NCBI RefSeq assembly: GCF_000173655.1
Contig: NZ_ABZU01000006.1
Span: 1 to 64,000 of the forward strand
Direction of reading: 5' to 3'
DNA: 64,000 bases
DNA from: Corynebacterium amycolatum SK46
GTDB lineage: Bacteria > Actinomycetota > Actinomycetes > Mycobacteriales > Mycobacteriaceae
The first letter of the stretch is position 1. Every line of letters begins with the position of its first letter. Positions 20,034 to 29,958 of the stretch are shown here, one piece after another. A program made the translations under genes and the position numbers. The notes under the pieces are model-generated. The model was given only the letters and a program-made list of their open reading frames with translations, ran no database searches and was not told the DNA's origin.

Positions 20034-20524
20034 GAGTACGTGACCTCGCCGTCGACGTAGACCCAACGTCGCGCACGCCGAACAAAACGGGAACGCTCGT
20101 GCATCGTGCCGACACCTTCATGGTCATGAAAAGCCGCTTCAAATTCCACGGTGCCTTCGCGGTCATCCTCGCCACCATCGACAGCGTTGATGATGGTGAG
20201 TCCTTCCCATTCCACACCGTCATCGACATTGATAACTTCCGGGCGGTAGCGCGGATGCCACGTCCGCCAGATGTAGTCCGCCTCGTGGGCAGCGTAAGCG
20301 CTGTACCTCGCGGCCATCAGCTCAGCTGCGGTCACCGCCTCCCGCTCACCGCGGTGTAGCGGGCCACAGCACTGCCCGTAGAGTCCCCCACCACACGGGC
20401 ACAAATCGGAATCAGTAACGCGGGCGCGGGCGAAAAATGCGTTCCCGCTTCCTGCTCTAGCACCGTTTCCTGCTACCAATCCAGACTCCGTTACAGCACT
20501 GTTTTCTCTTATCTGCCGACCCAT
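20030..20524 (-). CDS. YchJ-like protein with SEC-C zinc motif
   Basis: About 164 residues. The SEC-C motif CPCGGGLYGQCCGPLH would bind zinc, followed by the YchJ core TAAELMAARYSAYAAHEADYIWRTWHPRYRP, EWEGLTIINAVDG and FEAAFHDHEG, ending with RFVRRARRWVYVDGE. This is an NTF2-like fold of unknown role. The ATG at 20524, with GGGGAGGGG upstream, is preferred over the ATG at 20566. The 30-residue segment before the SEC-C motif is low-complexity. Confidence 0.82.
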   Translation of the reverse strand: MGRQIRENSAVTESGLVAGNGARAGSGNAFFARARVTDSDLCPCGGGLYGQCCGPLHRGEREAVTAAELMAARYSAYAAHEADYIWRTWHPRYRPEVINVDDGVEWEGLTIINAVDGGEDDREGTVEFEAAFHDHEGVGTMHERSRFVRRARRWVYVDGEVTYS

Positions 20525-20634
20525 AATTGCCAGCCCCTCCCCAATCTCGCACGTGGTACTAAACACGTCCTAACAACGTCTTTACATACCTACCAATTGG
20601 CCCGCAGCACCGCTAGTCGGCTTAGCCCCGAGAG

Positions 20635-20645
20635 GCTTGACGACG
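20635..20645 (-). repeat. Dispersed 11-mer CGTCGTCAAGC, copy just after the guaB1 stop
   Basis: Exact copy directly downstream of the guaB1 stop codon on the same strand, a position like that of uptake words placed near transcript ends. Confidence 0.6.
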
Positions 20646-20646
20646 G

Positions 20647-23483
<2,837 letters not shown>

Positions 23484-23581
23484 ACTACGCTAACCGAAAT
23501 CCAATATGGTGACGTTCGGGTAGTCTTGAACGATCGTAACGCCCGAAAAGCAGCAGCGCGAGAACAACCGGAGGGATGTAA

Positions 23582-24455
23582 ATGCAGGTCAGCGATGTAG
23601 CATTAGTCTTCGAGGGTGGAGGGACTCGCAATAGTTACACGGCACCTTTCGTCGAACGGTTACTTCGCGAGGGCATCGATGTCGGCTGGGTCGGTGGCGT
23701 AAGCGCCGGCGCCTCTCACGTCGTCAATTACCTTTCCCGGGATATCCAGCGCTCTATAAATAGCTTCACTGACTTCATCGCACAGCCGAACAGCAGTGGC
23801 TGGCGCCCAATGTTGCGCGGGCGGGGCTATTTCGATGCCGAGTACATCTACGAAGACGCGGGACTTCCCGACGGCGCCATGCCCCTGGATTACGAGACTT
23901 TTAAGAACAATCCAACTCCCTACCGGATTTCTGCTGTCCGAGCGGATACGGGCGAGACCATCAACTGGGGGCCAGACGATATCCCAGATCTACCTACGCT
24001 GATGAAGTACACTCGCGCCAGTTCGACGATTCCGGGTGTCATGCGTATGCCCTATATTGATGGCGTTCCGTTCGTCGACGGTGCACTGGGATCATCAGGT
24101 GGCATTCCCATTAATGCCGCCGAAGCAGATGGTTTCAAGAAGTTCCTCATCGTCCTGACTCGCCCGAAAGGATTCCGTCGCACCGCCCCCTAAGCGCCCA
24201 CAGCTACTGCGCCAGATTTTCCGCAGTAACCCGGTGGTGGCTGAGCTGCTTATCACTAGACACGAGCGCTACAACGCTTCTCTCGATTGGGCTGCTGAGC
24301 TTGAACGAAAAGGCCAAGCATATGTTTTCTACGCCAATAACATGAGCATCACAAAGGCGGAGCGGAGGCGGTCGAAGCTGCTGCACAACTACGAGCTCGG
24401 CCGGGCGCAAACTGATGCCGAATGGCCAGCAATTCGAGAGTTCATGGGCTTATAG
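23582..24455 (+). pseudogene. Patatin-like phospholipase, interrupted by a one-base frameshift
   Basis: The first frame (23582-24193) holds the patatin fold: oxyanion loop FEGGGTRNSYTAPF, nucleophile Ser41 in WVGGVSAGASH and Asp166 in FVDGALGSSGGIP. It stops right after a run of five C (24186-24190). Skipping one C joins a second frame (RPQLLRQIFRSNPVVAELL ... EWPAIREFMGL, ending 24455) that supplies the normal C-terminal domain of this family. The full protein would be about 290 residues. GGAGGG precedes the ATG. Either a real mutation, a phase-variable tract or a sequencing error; the intact active-site half might still be expressed. Confidence 0.82.
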
Positions 24456-24481
24456 CTTCCGCCACCTTTAGGAAGCTTTTC
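24454..24481 (+). terminator. Terminator after the patatin gene
   Basis: Stem AGCTTCC and GGAAGCT with a 10-base loop, followed by TTTT. It overlaps the stop codon of the restored patatin frame, which supports that frame as the original gene end. Confidence 0.7.
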
Positions 24482-24529
24482 GTTCATTCCTCTTTACTGT
24501 GTACGTAACCTTGTGTTAACCTTTGCGTA

Positions 24530-24698
24530 GCGAACAACCTCGTTAGGTAAGGCTCCTATATCCACATAGGCCGCTGCCCTGCACTTTATCGAGAGTTTCG
24601 AAAGACTCTCGAAGCAAGGGTCCATCTCAAGTGGCCACCTTTAGTTACGGCATTACATTGCCAACACTCTTAGGCGGGGAGCCATAATTTTTCAATCA
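24530..24698 (+). promoter_or_regulatory. M-box (ykoK-type) magnesium riboswitch
   Basis: The leader contains the conserved M-box blocks in order: CTCGTTAGGTAAGGCTCCTA at 24539, CCGCTGCCC at 24571, a hairpin stem of the GAGAGTTTCGAAAGACTCTC type at 24590-24610, then AAGGGTCCATCTCAAGTGG at 24616. These match the Mg2+-binding core of ykoK leaders. Downstream, GGGGAGCC followed by ATAATTTTTC could take part in an expression platform by pairing with the early GGCTCC. CTCCT and AGGAG at about 24710-24724 make a further small hairpin before the gene. High Mg2+ would normally switch the gene off. Recognition is by eye; a covariance-model search would settle it. Confidence 0.8.
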
Positions 24699-24750
24699 AC
24701 AGAAATTCCCTCCTAGCAAAGGAGCTGGGATACCTGGAAAAGGATCCACA

Positions 24751-25275
24751 ATGACACAGACACAGAACACCATCGCCAACTTCTTCAAGCCGAAGTCTTC
24801 AATCAGCCCGTACAGCCTCCTGCCTGACACCGTAAGCATGCACATGACGGATTCTTACGTTGCACTGCCGGAGGACATCACGGTCGGTGAGGCACTGAGC
24901 ACCTACGCAGCCGAATTTGCTGGTCTCGATGACGATACCTGTGTCTTCCTCGTCGACGATGAAGGCTACCTGACCAGCGATATTACGCTGAAGGAACTCC
25001 GTGAGTACGCCGACCGCGATGCCTACATGAACACCGTCGGCGCCCCGGTGAAGGTCTTTGTCAAGCCCGAGGATCCAGCTGCAATCAGGGCTCGCCAGCT
25101 TATTGACGGGCCGCTCAGCGAGCTGCCCGTCGTCCGCAGCGGCAAGCTGGTAGGTGTCCTCACCGACCGCATCTCTGAGCGCATTCTTGGCAGGACAAAG
25201 GCAGCTAAGAAGTCAAAGAAGTCCAAGGGATTCTTCTCGCCGATTACCGCGTTCTTCGGCGCCGCCAATAACTAG
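24751..25275 (+). CDS. Stand-alone CBS-pair protein under M-box control
   Basis: 174 residues: a short N-terminal tail, then one CBS pair at about residues 27-145 (DSYVALPEDITVGEALSTYA, TCVFLVDDEGYLTSDITLKEL; then PAAIRARQLIDGPLSELPVV, RSGKLVGVLTDRI), and a very basic tail (KAAKKSKKSKGFF) ending FFGAANN. There is no membrane segment. AAAAGGA lies 7 nt before the ATG. CBS pairs in MgtE and CorC/CNNM proteins sense Mg-ATP or Mg2+. Together with the riboswitch this suggests a soluble Mg2+-homeostasis regulator, which is inference. A perfect terminator follows at 25310. Confidence 0.88.
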   Translation: MTQTQNTIANFFKPKSSISPYSLLPDTVSMHMTDSYVALPEDITVGEALSTYAAEFAGLDDDTCVFLVDDEGYLTSDITLKELREYADRDAYMNTVGAPVKVFVKPEDPAAIRARQLIDGPLSELPVVRSGKLVGVLTDRISERILGRTKAAKKSKKSKGFFSPITAFFGAANN

Positions 25276-25309
25276 GGCGACTAACTTGGGTAGACGACCC
25301 GAGTGACTC

Positions 25310-25347
25310 AATAGGCCAGCTAGCGTTTGTTAGCTGGCCTATTGTTG
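25310..25347. terminator. Terminator with 13-bp perfect stem
   Basis: AATAGGCCAGCTA (25310-25322) and TAGCTGGCCTATT (25331-25343), followed by GTTGTT. Ends the CBS gene transcript. Confidence 0.8.
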
Positions 25348-25395
25348 TTACCACACTGTTCTATCCCCACAGATGAGAGCCCTCAGGAGGCAACC

Positions 25396-26568
25396 GTGAT
25401 ACGAGACTGGATTCGGGTAGCCCTGGGCATGTTCGCGGTTGCGTTTGGAGCCAACCTCTTCGCACCACTCTTGCCCGCGTATCGAATAACCGATGCTCTC
25501 AACCAGTCCCAGGTCACCTTTCTCTTCGCCATCTACGTCGCAGGACTCATCCCCGCGCTACTCATCTGCGGCCCACTTTCCGACCGGCTCGGCCGTCGCG
25601 CCATCATCCGGCCTGCACTCATAACCTCTGTCGTTGGCTCAGCCGTCCTACTCACCGGCATCTGGTTCCACTTCCCATCACTTCTGGTAGGACGTCTTAT
25701 CATCGGCATTTCGATGGGCATGGTAATGGCCGCCGGTGCCTCGTGGATCAAAGAAATTGCGCCCGTCGCACCTCAAATTTCTGCCCGGCGCGCAACCGTT
25801 GCACTCTCCGCTGGATTCTCCCTCGGCCCACTGGCTTCAGGGCTGGTCGCGGAGTTTGCTCCCCGCCCCGACGTCATCCCCTATCTTGTTCATCTCGCAC
25901 TGCTGCTTTTTATCGCACCACCGACATGGAACGCCTCCGGCGGATTACCGGCGGCAGGGCACAGCGACTCTCCGCAACGGTTCTTCTCCTCCGCCACTCT
26001 AAGCCCGAGGTTCCTGTGGGCAGTCGCCGCTTGGGCACCGTGGGTCTTCGGTGCTGCATGCACATCCTTCGTCGTCCTGCCGACAATCGCCGAATCCCGC
26101 TACCCCATCGCCTTCGCAGGACTCATCGCCTGCCTTACGATGGGCACCGGCGTTCTGGTGCAACCACTGGTCACTCGAATTAGTTCCAGCAGCTTTATCC
26201 CGCCAGCTATTTTCGGTCTCGGCTTGACGACGGTCGGAATGCTGCTCAGCCTTATCGTCGCACTCACCCAGAATGTGTGGAGCGTTTTCCCCGCTGCTCT
26301 GGCCCTCGGTGCTGCGTACGGCGTAATGATGGTCTCCGGCCTCCGCGAAGTGCAAATTATCGCACCGACGGCTGAGTTGGGCGCGGCCACCGCCATCTAC
26401 TATTCGCTGACTTATGTTGGCTTTTTCGCTCCTTTTGTCATTTCTTTCGCAGCGCCGAAATTCGGGTTTGTGCCCGTCTTCATCTTCGGTGCGATTATTG
26501 CATTGGTATCCATGTATCCCGTGGCAAAGGTTGCGCAGTCTGCGGTGAGGTCCGACGGAGCGTCGTAA
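25396..26568 (+). CDS. Major facilitator superfamily transporter
   Basis: 390-residue, 12-helix MFS protein. The motif GPLSDRLGRRAIIRPAL between helices 2 and 3 is the MFS A-like motif of drug:H+ antiporters (DHA1). The N-terminus VIRDWIRVALGMFAVAFGANLFAPLLPAYR resembles CynX/Bcr-like exporters of corynebacteria. The GTG at 25396 follows AGGAGG at ideal spacing, so an upstream ATG inside the terminator is rejected. Substrate unknown. Confidence 0.85.
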   Translation: MIRDWIRVALGMFAVAFGANLFAPLLPAYRITDALNQSQVTFLFAIYVAGLIPALLICGPLSDRLGRRAIIRPALITSVVGSAVLLTGIWFHFPSLLVGRLIIGISMGMVMAAGASWIKEIAPVAPQISARRATVALSAGFSLGPLASGLVAEFAPRPDVIPYLVHLALLLFIAPPTWNASGGLPAAGHSDSPQRFFSSATLSPRFLWAVAAWAPWVFGAACTSFVVLPTIAESRYPIAFAGLIACLTMGTGVLVQPLVTRISSSSFIPPAIFGLGLTTVGMLLSLIVALTQNVWSVFPAALALGAAYGVMMVSGLREVQIIAPTAELGAATAIYYSLTYVGFFAPFVISFAAPKFGFVPVFIFGAIIALVSMYPVAKVAQSAVRSDGAS

Positions 26569-26715
26569 AGCAGACGCGACTGAAATTCTTGTTTTTGGGA
26601 AGCGTGCCGTGACGCGCTCTTGTATTCTTTCTTTCACCAAAGTTTGGGGCCAACTCAGGACTCCTGGACCGGAAAGAATTAACTGTTGGTTTTCAACTGG
26701 AAGAAACGAGGAATC

Positions 26716-27600
26716 ATGAAGCAGCACGGCTCTGAAATGTGGAAGAAGTTTGCGACAACTGTAGTGGCGGGTCTGGCAAGCGCCGCGTTGCTCACAGCAT
26801 GTGGCTCTGGCGATGAGGGCAACAATGCAGGTGGTGAAACCGGCAAGGATTCAGCGACCAAGATGACGAAGGCAGATGGATCAGCCCCCGCTGCATCTGA
26901 GGATCAACTCCTGCTGACCAATGAAGTTCAAGGGGCGGACTTCTCCGGAAACAAAATCACCGGGTTCAAAGATGCCATGGAGATGTTTTCGGAAGACTCC
27001 ATGAAGTTTGAACCGGCCGAATGCGCCACTTTCACCAACTCAACTGAGGAATTGGAGAATGCTGCCGGCGCTTACACGGACATTAAGGAGGAGAACGTCA
27101 CTGTCAGTGTCTCAGTATTGAAGAATCCTGAGGTGTACCAGAAGTACGAGGACAGCCTCGAAAAGTGCTCCGACGTGACGGCTACGATGGATGCTTCCGA
27201 CATTCTGAAAGACTCCATGGAAGGTCAGGAGATTTCTCCTGAGATGCAGGACATGTTTAATGACATGGACATGACGACCACAATGAAACTGCACCGAGAA
27301 AAGTGGGAGCCAAATCTTTCCGTCAAGCCAGCTGAGTTCACTGCACACGAGACCAGTGCGAACATCAACGCCGGTGGCACGGATACTACGGCCACCAGCT
27401 ACGACATTGTCGGCATCGTCAATGGCGTAATGGTAATGGTGTCCGCCGCCCCGACTCCGGATGTACCAACTGGCAACATGGAAAACACGACGGATCCCAT
27501 GCAGATTCCAGAGGCAACTCCAGAGTCTAAGGAAGCAGCAAAGAAGCGTGCGTTGGACGTTTTCAATGCACAGGCCAAGAAAATTATGGATGCTGCTTAG
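26716..27600 (+). CDS. Predicted secreted lipoprotein, function unknown
   Basis: 294 residues. The signal peptide MKQHGSEMWKKFATTVVAGL ends in lipobox LLTAC, followed by a Gly/Asp/Asn-rich linker. The mature part is acidic and Met-rich (TKMTKADGSAPAASEDQLLL, PEMQDMFNDMDMTTTMKL), with two Cys residues (EPAECATFTN, SLEKCSDVTATM) that could form a disulfide. This pattern resembles mycobacterial LpqH/LppX-like or DUF5642-type lipoproteins, but I do not assign a family. ATG 26716 has GAGGA upstream. Monocistronic. Confidence 0.78.
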   Translation: MKQHGSEMWKKFATTVVAGLASAALLTACGSGDEGNNAGGETGKDSATKMTKADGSAPAASEDQLLLTNEVQGADFSGNKITGFKDAMEMFSEDSMKFEPAECATFTNSTEELENAAGAYTDIKEENVTVSVSVLKNPEVYQKYEDSLEKCSDVTATMDASDILKDSMEGQEISPEMQDMFNDMDMTTTMKLHREKWEPNLSVKPAEFTAHETSANINAGGTDTTATSYDIVGIVNGVMVMVSAAPTPDVPTGNMENTTDPMQIPEATPESKEAAKKRALDVFNAQAKKIMDAA

Positions 27601-27698
27601 TTTTTCTTCTTAGCCTACTGTTTTCTGAAACCACAGTTTTTGCGAAATAGCGGGACGCAATCGCTGAGGAACAGCAGCACACAAGTACTGGAGTCTCC

Positions 27699-28193
27699 CT
27701 AGAACTCCGTTAATTCCTGCACTTTGGGACTCCAGAACGCAGCTCGTGGCGCGTTGAGAGTTTTAAAGTGCGGGTTCGTTATTTCGTCAAGTGCGCGCAC
27801 GTAGTCCGGCACAATATCGCGTGGAATTCTCAGGCCCATGGTCAGGTGCGGAATCCAACGGGAGCCACGCCCATCAGGATTGAGACGGCTGATTTCGCGG
27901 GCGGCCTCTTCCAGCTCGTCGCTGGTTTCCAGCAACCAGGCAACAGTCTGCTTACTCTTGGTGCCGAAGATGACCGTTCCCACTCTGCGAAACTCCGCTG
28001 GCATAAGCGGTGGGAGAATCTCGGCTGCGCGTTGGATTACCGCTGGGCGCATGGTCGGCGCGAACGTGACCGTGATGTGCGGCTTCTGATTCTGCTGCGG
28101 AAAGCCACTCTCTGCGAGTTGCGCAAAGATTTCTCTTACTTGCGCCTCTTGCTCAGGCAGAAGGTACATCAGGATGTTGTCGGGTGACACCAT
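27699..28193 (-). CDS. 2H phosphoesterase superfamily protein (2'-5' RNA ligase-like)
   Basis: 164 residues with the two HxT/S motifs that define the fold: HITVTFAP near residue 39 and HLTMGLRIP near residue 118. Relatives include ThpR (RNA 2',3'-cyclic phosphodiesterase) and YjcG. The enzyme probably opens cyclic phosphates at RNA ends; the natural substrate is unknown. A strong GGGGAGGAG site precedes the ATG. Confidence 0.82.
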   Translation of the reverse strand: MVSPDNILMYLLPEQEAQVREIFAQLAESGFPQQNQKPHITVTFAPTMRPAVIQRAAEILPPLMPAEFRRVGTVIFGTKSKQTVAWLLETSDELEEAAREISRLNPDGRGSRWIPHLTMGLRIPRDIVPDYVRALDEITNPHFKTLNAPRAAFWSPKVQELTEF

Positions 28194-28400
28194 GTGACGT
28201 TTACTCCTCCCCTATTGCTGTCGGTCGACCCACTTGAAGCACTGACGAAGGGCGCCATTACTAGAGCTCTTCACCTAAGGCACTCAGGACCTTGCACTCC
28301 AGAGCATAGCGTAGGGATTTTCCACAATTTATAACCTACCTATAGGAATTTCTAGCCTCTTATTATTTCTCCTGTTAAAAACACATTTTTTATTGGGATA

Positions 28401-28841
28401 ATGGGGATGGGCAGGCTTCCTGAAAGCTCTCTAGACCATCTTCAAAGACAGTGTGGAGTGACGGCCAATTCTTCACGCTGCACAAATACCGACACGGCTG
28501 GAAAGGTAAGTAAAGACACGGCACCGAAACCTAAAAAGACTACGCCCCCGAAGAATCAAAAGCTGGTGAAGAGCAAGACAAGCTTCAGTCGCGACGAGCT
28601 CGCTGATTTGCTGGAGACGCTGACAGCTCGCATCCGCGCCGGGGAAATGACTCTCGACACTGGCGAGTCCGCGGTGACGACGACCATGCCGACATGATTT
28701 AATACCACGATAGAAGTCGTCGATTCCCGAAAGCGTATCGGCATCGAGCGCGGGCTAGAACTGGAAATTGACTGGATGGTCGACGAGGCTGGCGAGCCCG
28801 TTGAAAAGCCAGGACCAGCATCTGGCTTCGCAATCTCCTAG
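28401..28841 (+). pseudogene. Amphi-Trp domain protein interrupted by an in-frame TGA
   Basis: FSRDELADLLETLTARIRAG followed by EMTLDTGESAVTTTMPT is the helical start of an amphi-Trp domain. A TGA at 28695-28697 stops it, but the same frame continues for 47 codons with a matching second half (TTIEVVDSRKRIGIERGLEL, EIDWMVDEAGEP) to TAG at 28839. Readthrough would give 146 residues, with a Lys/Pro-rich N-terminus (KPKKTTPPKNQKLVKSK). The start is uncertain, because the visible N-terminus looks partly foreign. A single nonsense mutation explains the break. The 200 bases upstream (28194-28400) are AT-rich and hold no gene I can see. Confidence 0.7.
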
Positions 28842-28885
28842 CGGGCTTGTTGCTGTCCGGTTTGTTCCGCGCAGCGTTGACTAAG

Positions 28886-28932
28886 CAAAGGGCGACTTCG
28901 GAATTATCTTCCGAAGTCGCCCTTTGTTTTGG
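28886..28932. terminator. Bidirectional terminator with 18-bp perfect stem
   Basis: CAAAGGGCGACTTCGGAA (28886-28903) pairs exactly with 28909-28926, with loop TTATC, then TTTT on the plus strand. It separates two convergent broken genes. Confidence 0.88.
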
Positions 28933-28950
28933 CTCCTAATTCTGCAGGCC

Positions 28951-29164
28951 TTAGGCCTTGAGCACATAGCGCAGAATCTCTACAGTCTAGTCGGTCGTCG
29001 TCCACCACGCCTGAGCAGCAGCATCAACTTCCTTGAGCGGGTGAACAATGTCCTCACCGTGAAGCGTGATGTACGGCTTGTCCAGCGCGGCACAGTACCC
29101 CGCGTCGAAAGCTGCATTCCACTGCTTGTACTGGTCGCCGAAACAACTCACTACCGCTCGCCAT
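28951..29164 (-). pseudogene. YtoQ family protein, 5'-truncated and with a nonsense codon
   Basis: The C-terminal YtoQ signature is clear: CFGDQYKQWNAAFDAGYCAA, then PYITLHGEDIVHPLKEVDAAAQA. An in-frame TAG then intervenes, and the same frame continues TVEILRYVLKA to a TAA at 28951. A CAG to TAG change explains the stop. Upstream of about 29164 the similarity ends, so the first half of the gene is missing. YtoQ proteins are related to nucleoside 2-deoxyribosyltransferases. The region between here and 29366 has no intact gene. Confidence 0.68.
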
Positions 29165-29259
29165 TTCCGCAGGTCACAGCAAACAGACCTGAGTCGTTTT
29201 GGTCGGTTTTGCGTCCTTTGGCTGTCATTTACCGCTGCGACACTGGCCGACAAGCGAGC

Positions 29260-29270
29260 CGTCGTCAAGC
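29260..29270 (+). repeat. Dispersed 11-mer CGTCGTCAAGC, intergenic copy
   Basis: Exact copy in the non-coding stretch between the YtoQ remnant and the Lys-rich small gene. A one-base variant (CGTCGTCAGG) occurs near 29694. Confidence 0.6.
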
Positions 29271-29366
29271 AACACCCAATTACACCCGTCAGGCACCCAC
29301 GCCTCCCCACATCATATGAGGTGACGCTAACCTAATTCAGGAAAATTCGCGACGAAGGGAACGCGC

Positions 29367-29675
29367 ATGGCCAAGGGCAAGAAAGGCGACAAGGGCAAGA
29401 AGAAGGACGCCGCCAAAGCCAAGAAGAAGGCTGCGGCAACGACCTCGCTACGCCTGCCCGAATACTCGAAGGCCGAGGCCAAAGCCGCGAAAAAGCTCGC
29501 CGGCAAGGACCCCTTTAAACTGGCTGCGATGACGCCGAAGAAGAAGTGCTGCAAATCCGGCATCCGCTGCCTGCGCTGCCCCGTGGTGCTACACAAGCTC
29601 AATCGCGAGATCAAAAACGGCGAAGTCGACCATGCCGCCCTGCTGCTCGTCGCCGCGAAAGCCCGGATCCGGTAG
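29367..29675 (+). CDS. Small Lys-rich protein with Cys cluster, unknown function
   Basis: 102 residues. The first 30 are almost only Lys, Gly, Ala and Asp (KGKKGDKGKKKDAAKAKKK), giving a disordered basic arm. The second half has KKKCCKSGIRCLRCPVVLHKL, a CCx5CxxC pattern that could bind a metal or cluster, then a helix (EIKNGEVDHAALLLVAAKAR). The basic tail suggests nucleic-acid contact. GAAGGG precedes the ATG. I do not recognise a named family, but the compact Cys motif and good start make it a real gene. The 283 bases that follow hold no visible gene. Confidence 0.65.
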   Translation: MAKGKKGDKGKKKDAAKAKKKAAATTSLRLPEYSKAEAKAAKKLAGKDPFKLAAMTPKKKCCKSGIRCLRCPVVLHKLNREIKNGEVDHAALLLVAAKARIR

Positions 29676-29901
29676 CCGGTCCTCGCCCCCAGCCCGTCGT
29701 CAGGCCCGACCCATGAGCAGTGGTGTCGCGCTCTGTATGGCACTGGTACAGATTCTCCTGGGCTGTTTGCTCTTCAGACACCGGCTCACACGCGTCACTC
29801 CAAGTACCGCGACAACGATCCACGGAACTCCCGCCAGGTCAGGAAGTTTTATTCCGTCGACATGAGGCCTCGGCCAGAACCAGGAATGTGACCGTCGGAG
29901 G

Positions 29902-29931
29902 ATGACACCTTGTGTATCCTTTGAGTGTCAT
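29902..29931 (+). promoter_or_regulatory. Inverted repeat in the SulP promoter region
   Basis: ATGACAC (29902-29908) and GTGTCAT (29925-29931) flank a TATCCT hexamer, 28 bp before the transporter start. It may be an operator over the -10 element. Confidence 0.3.
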
Positions 29932-29958
29932 TGAGCCCTGAAGGAGCAAGAAAGTAGC

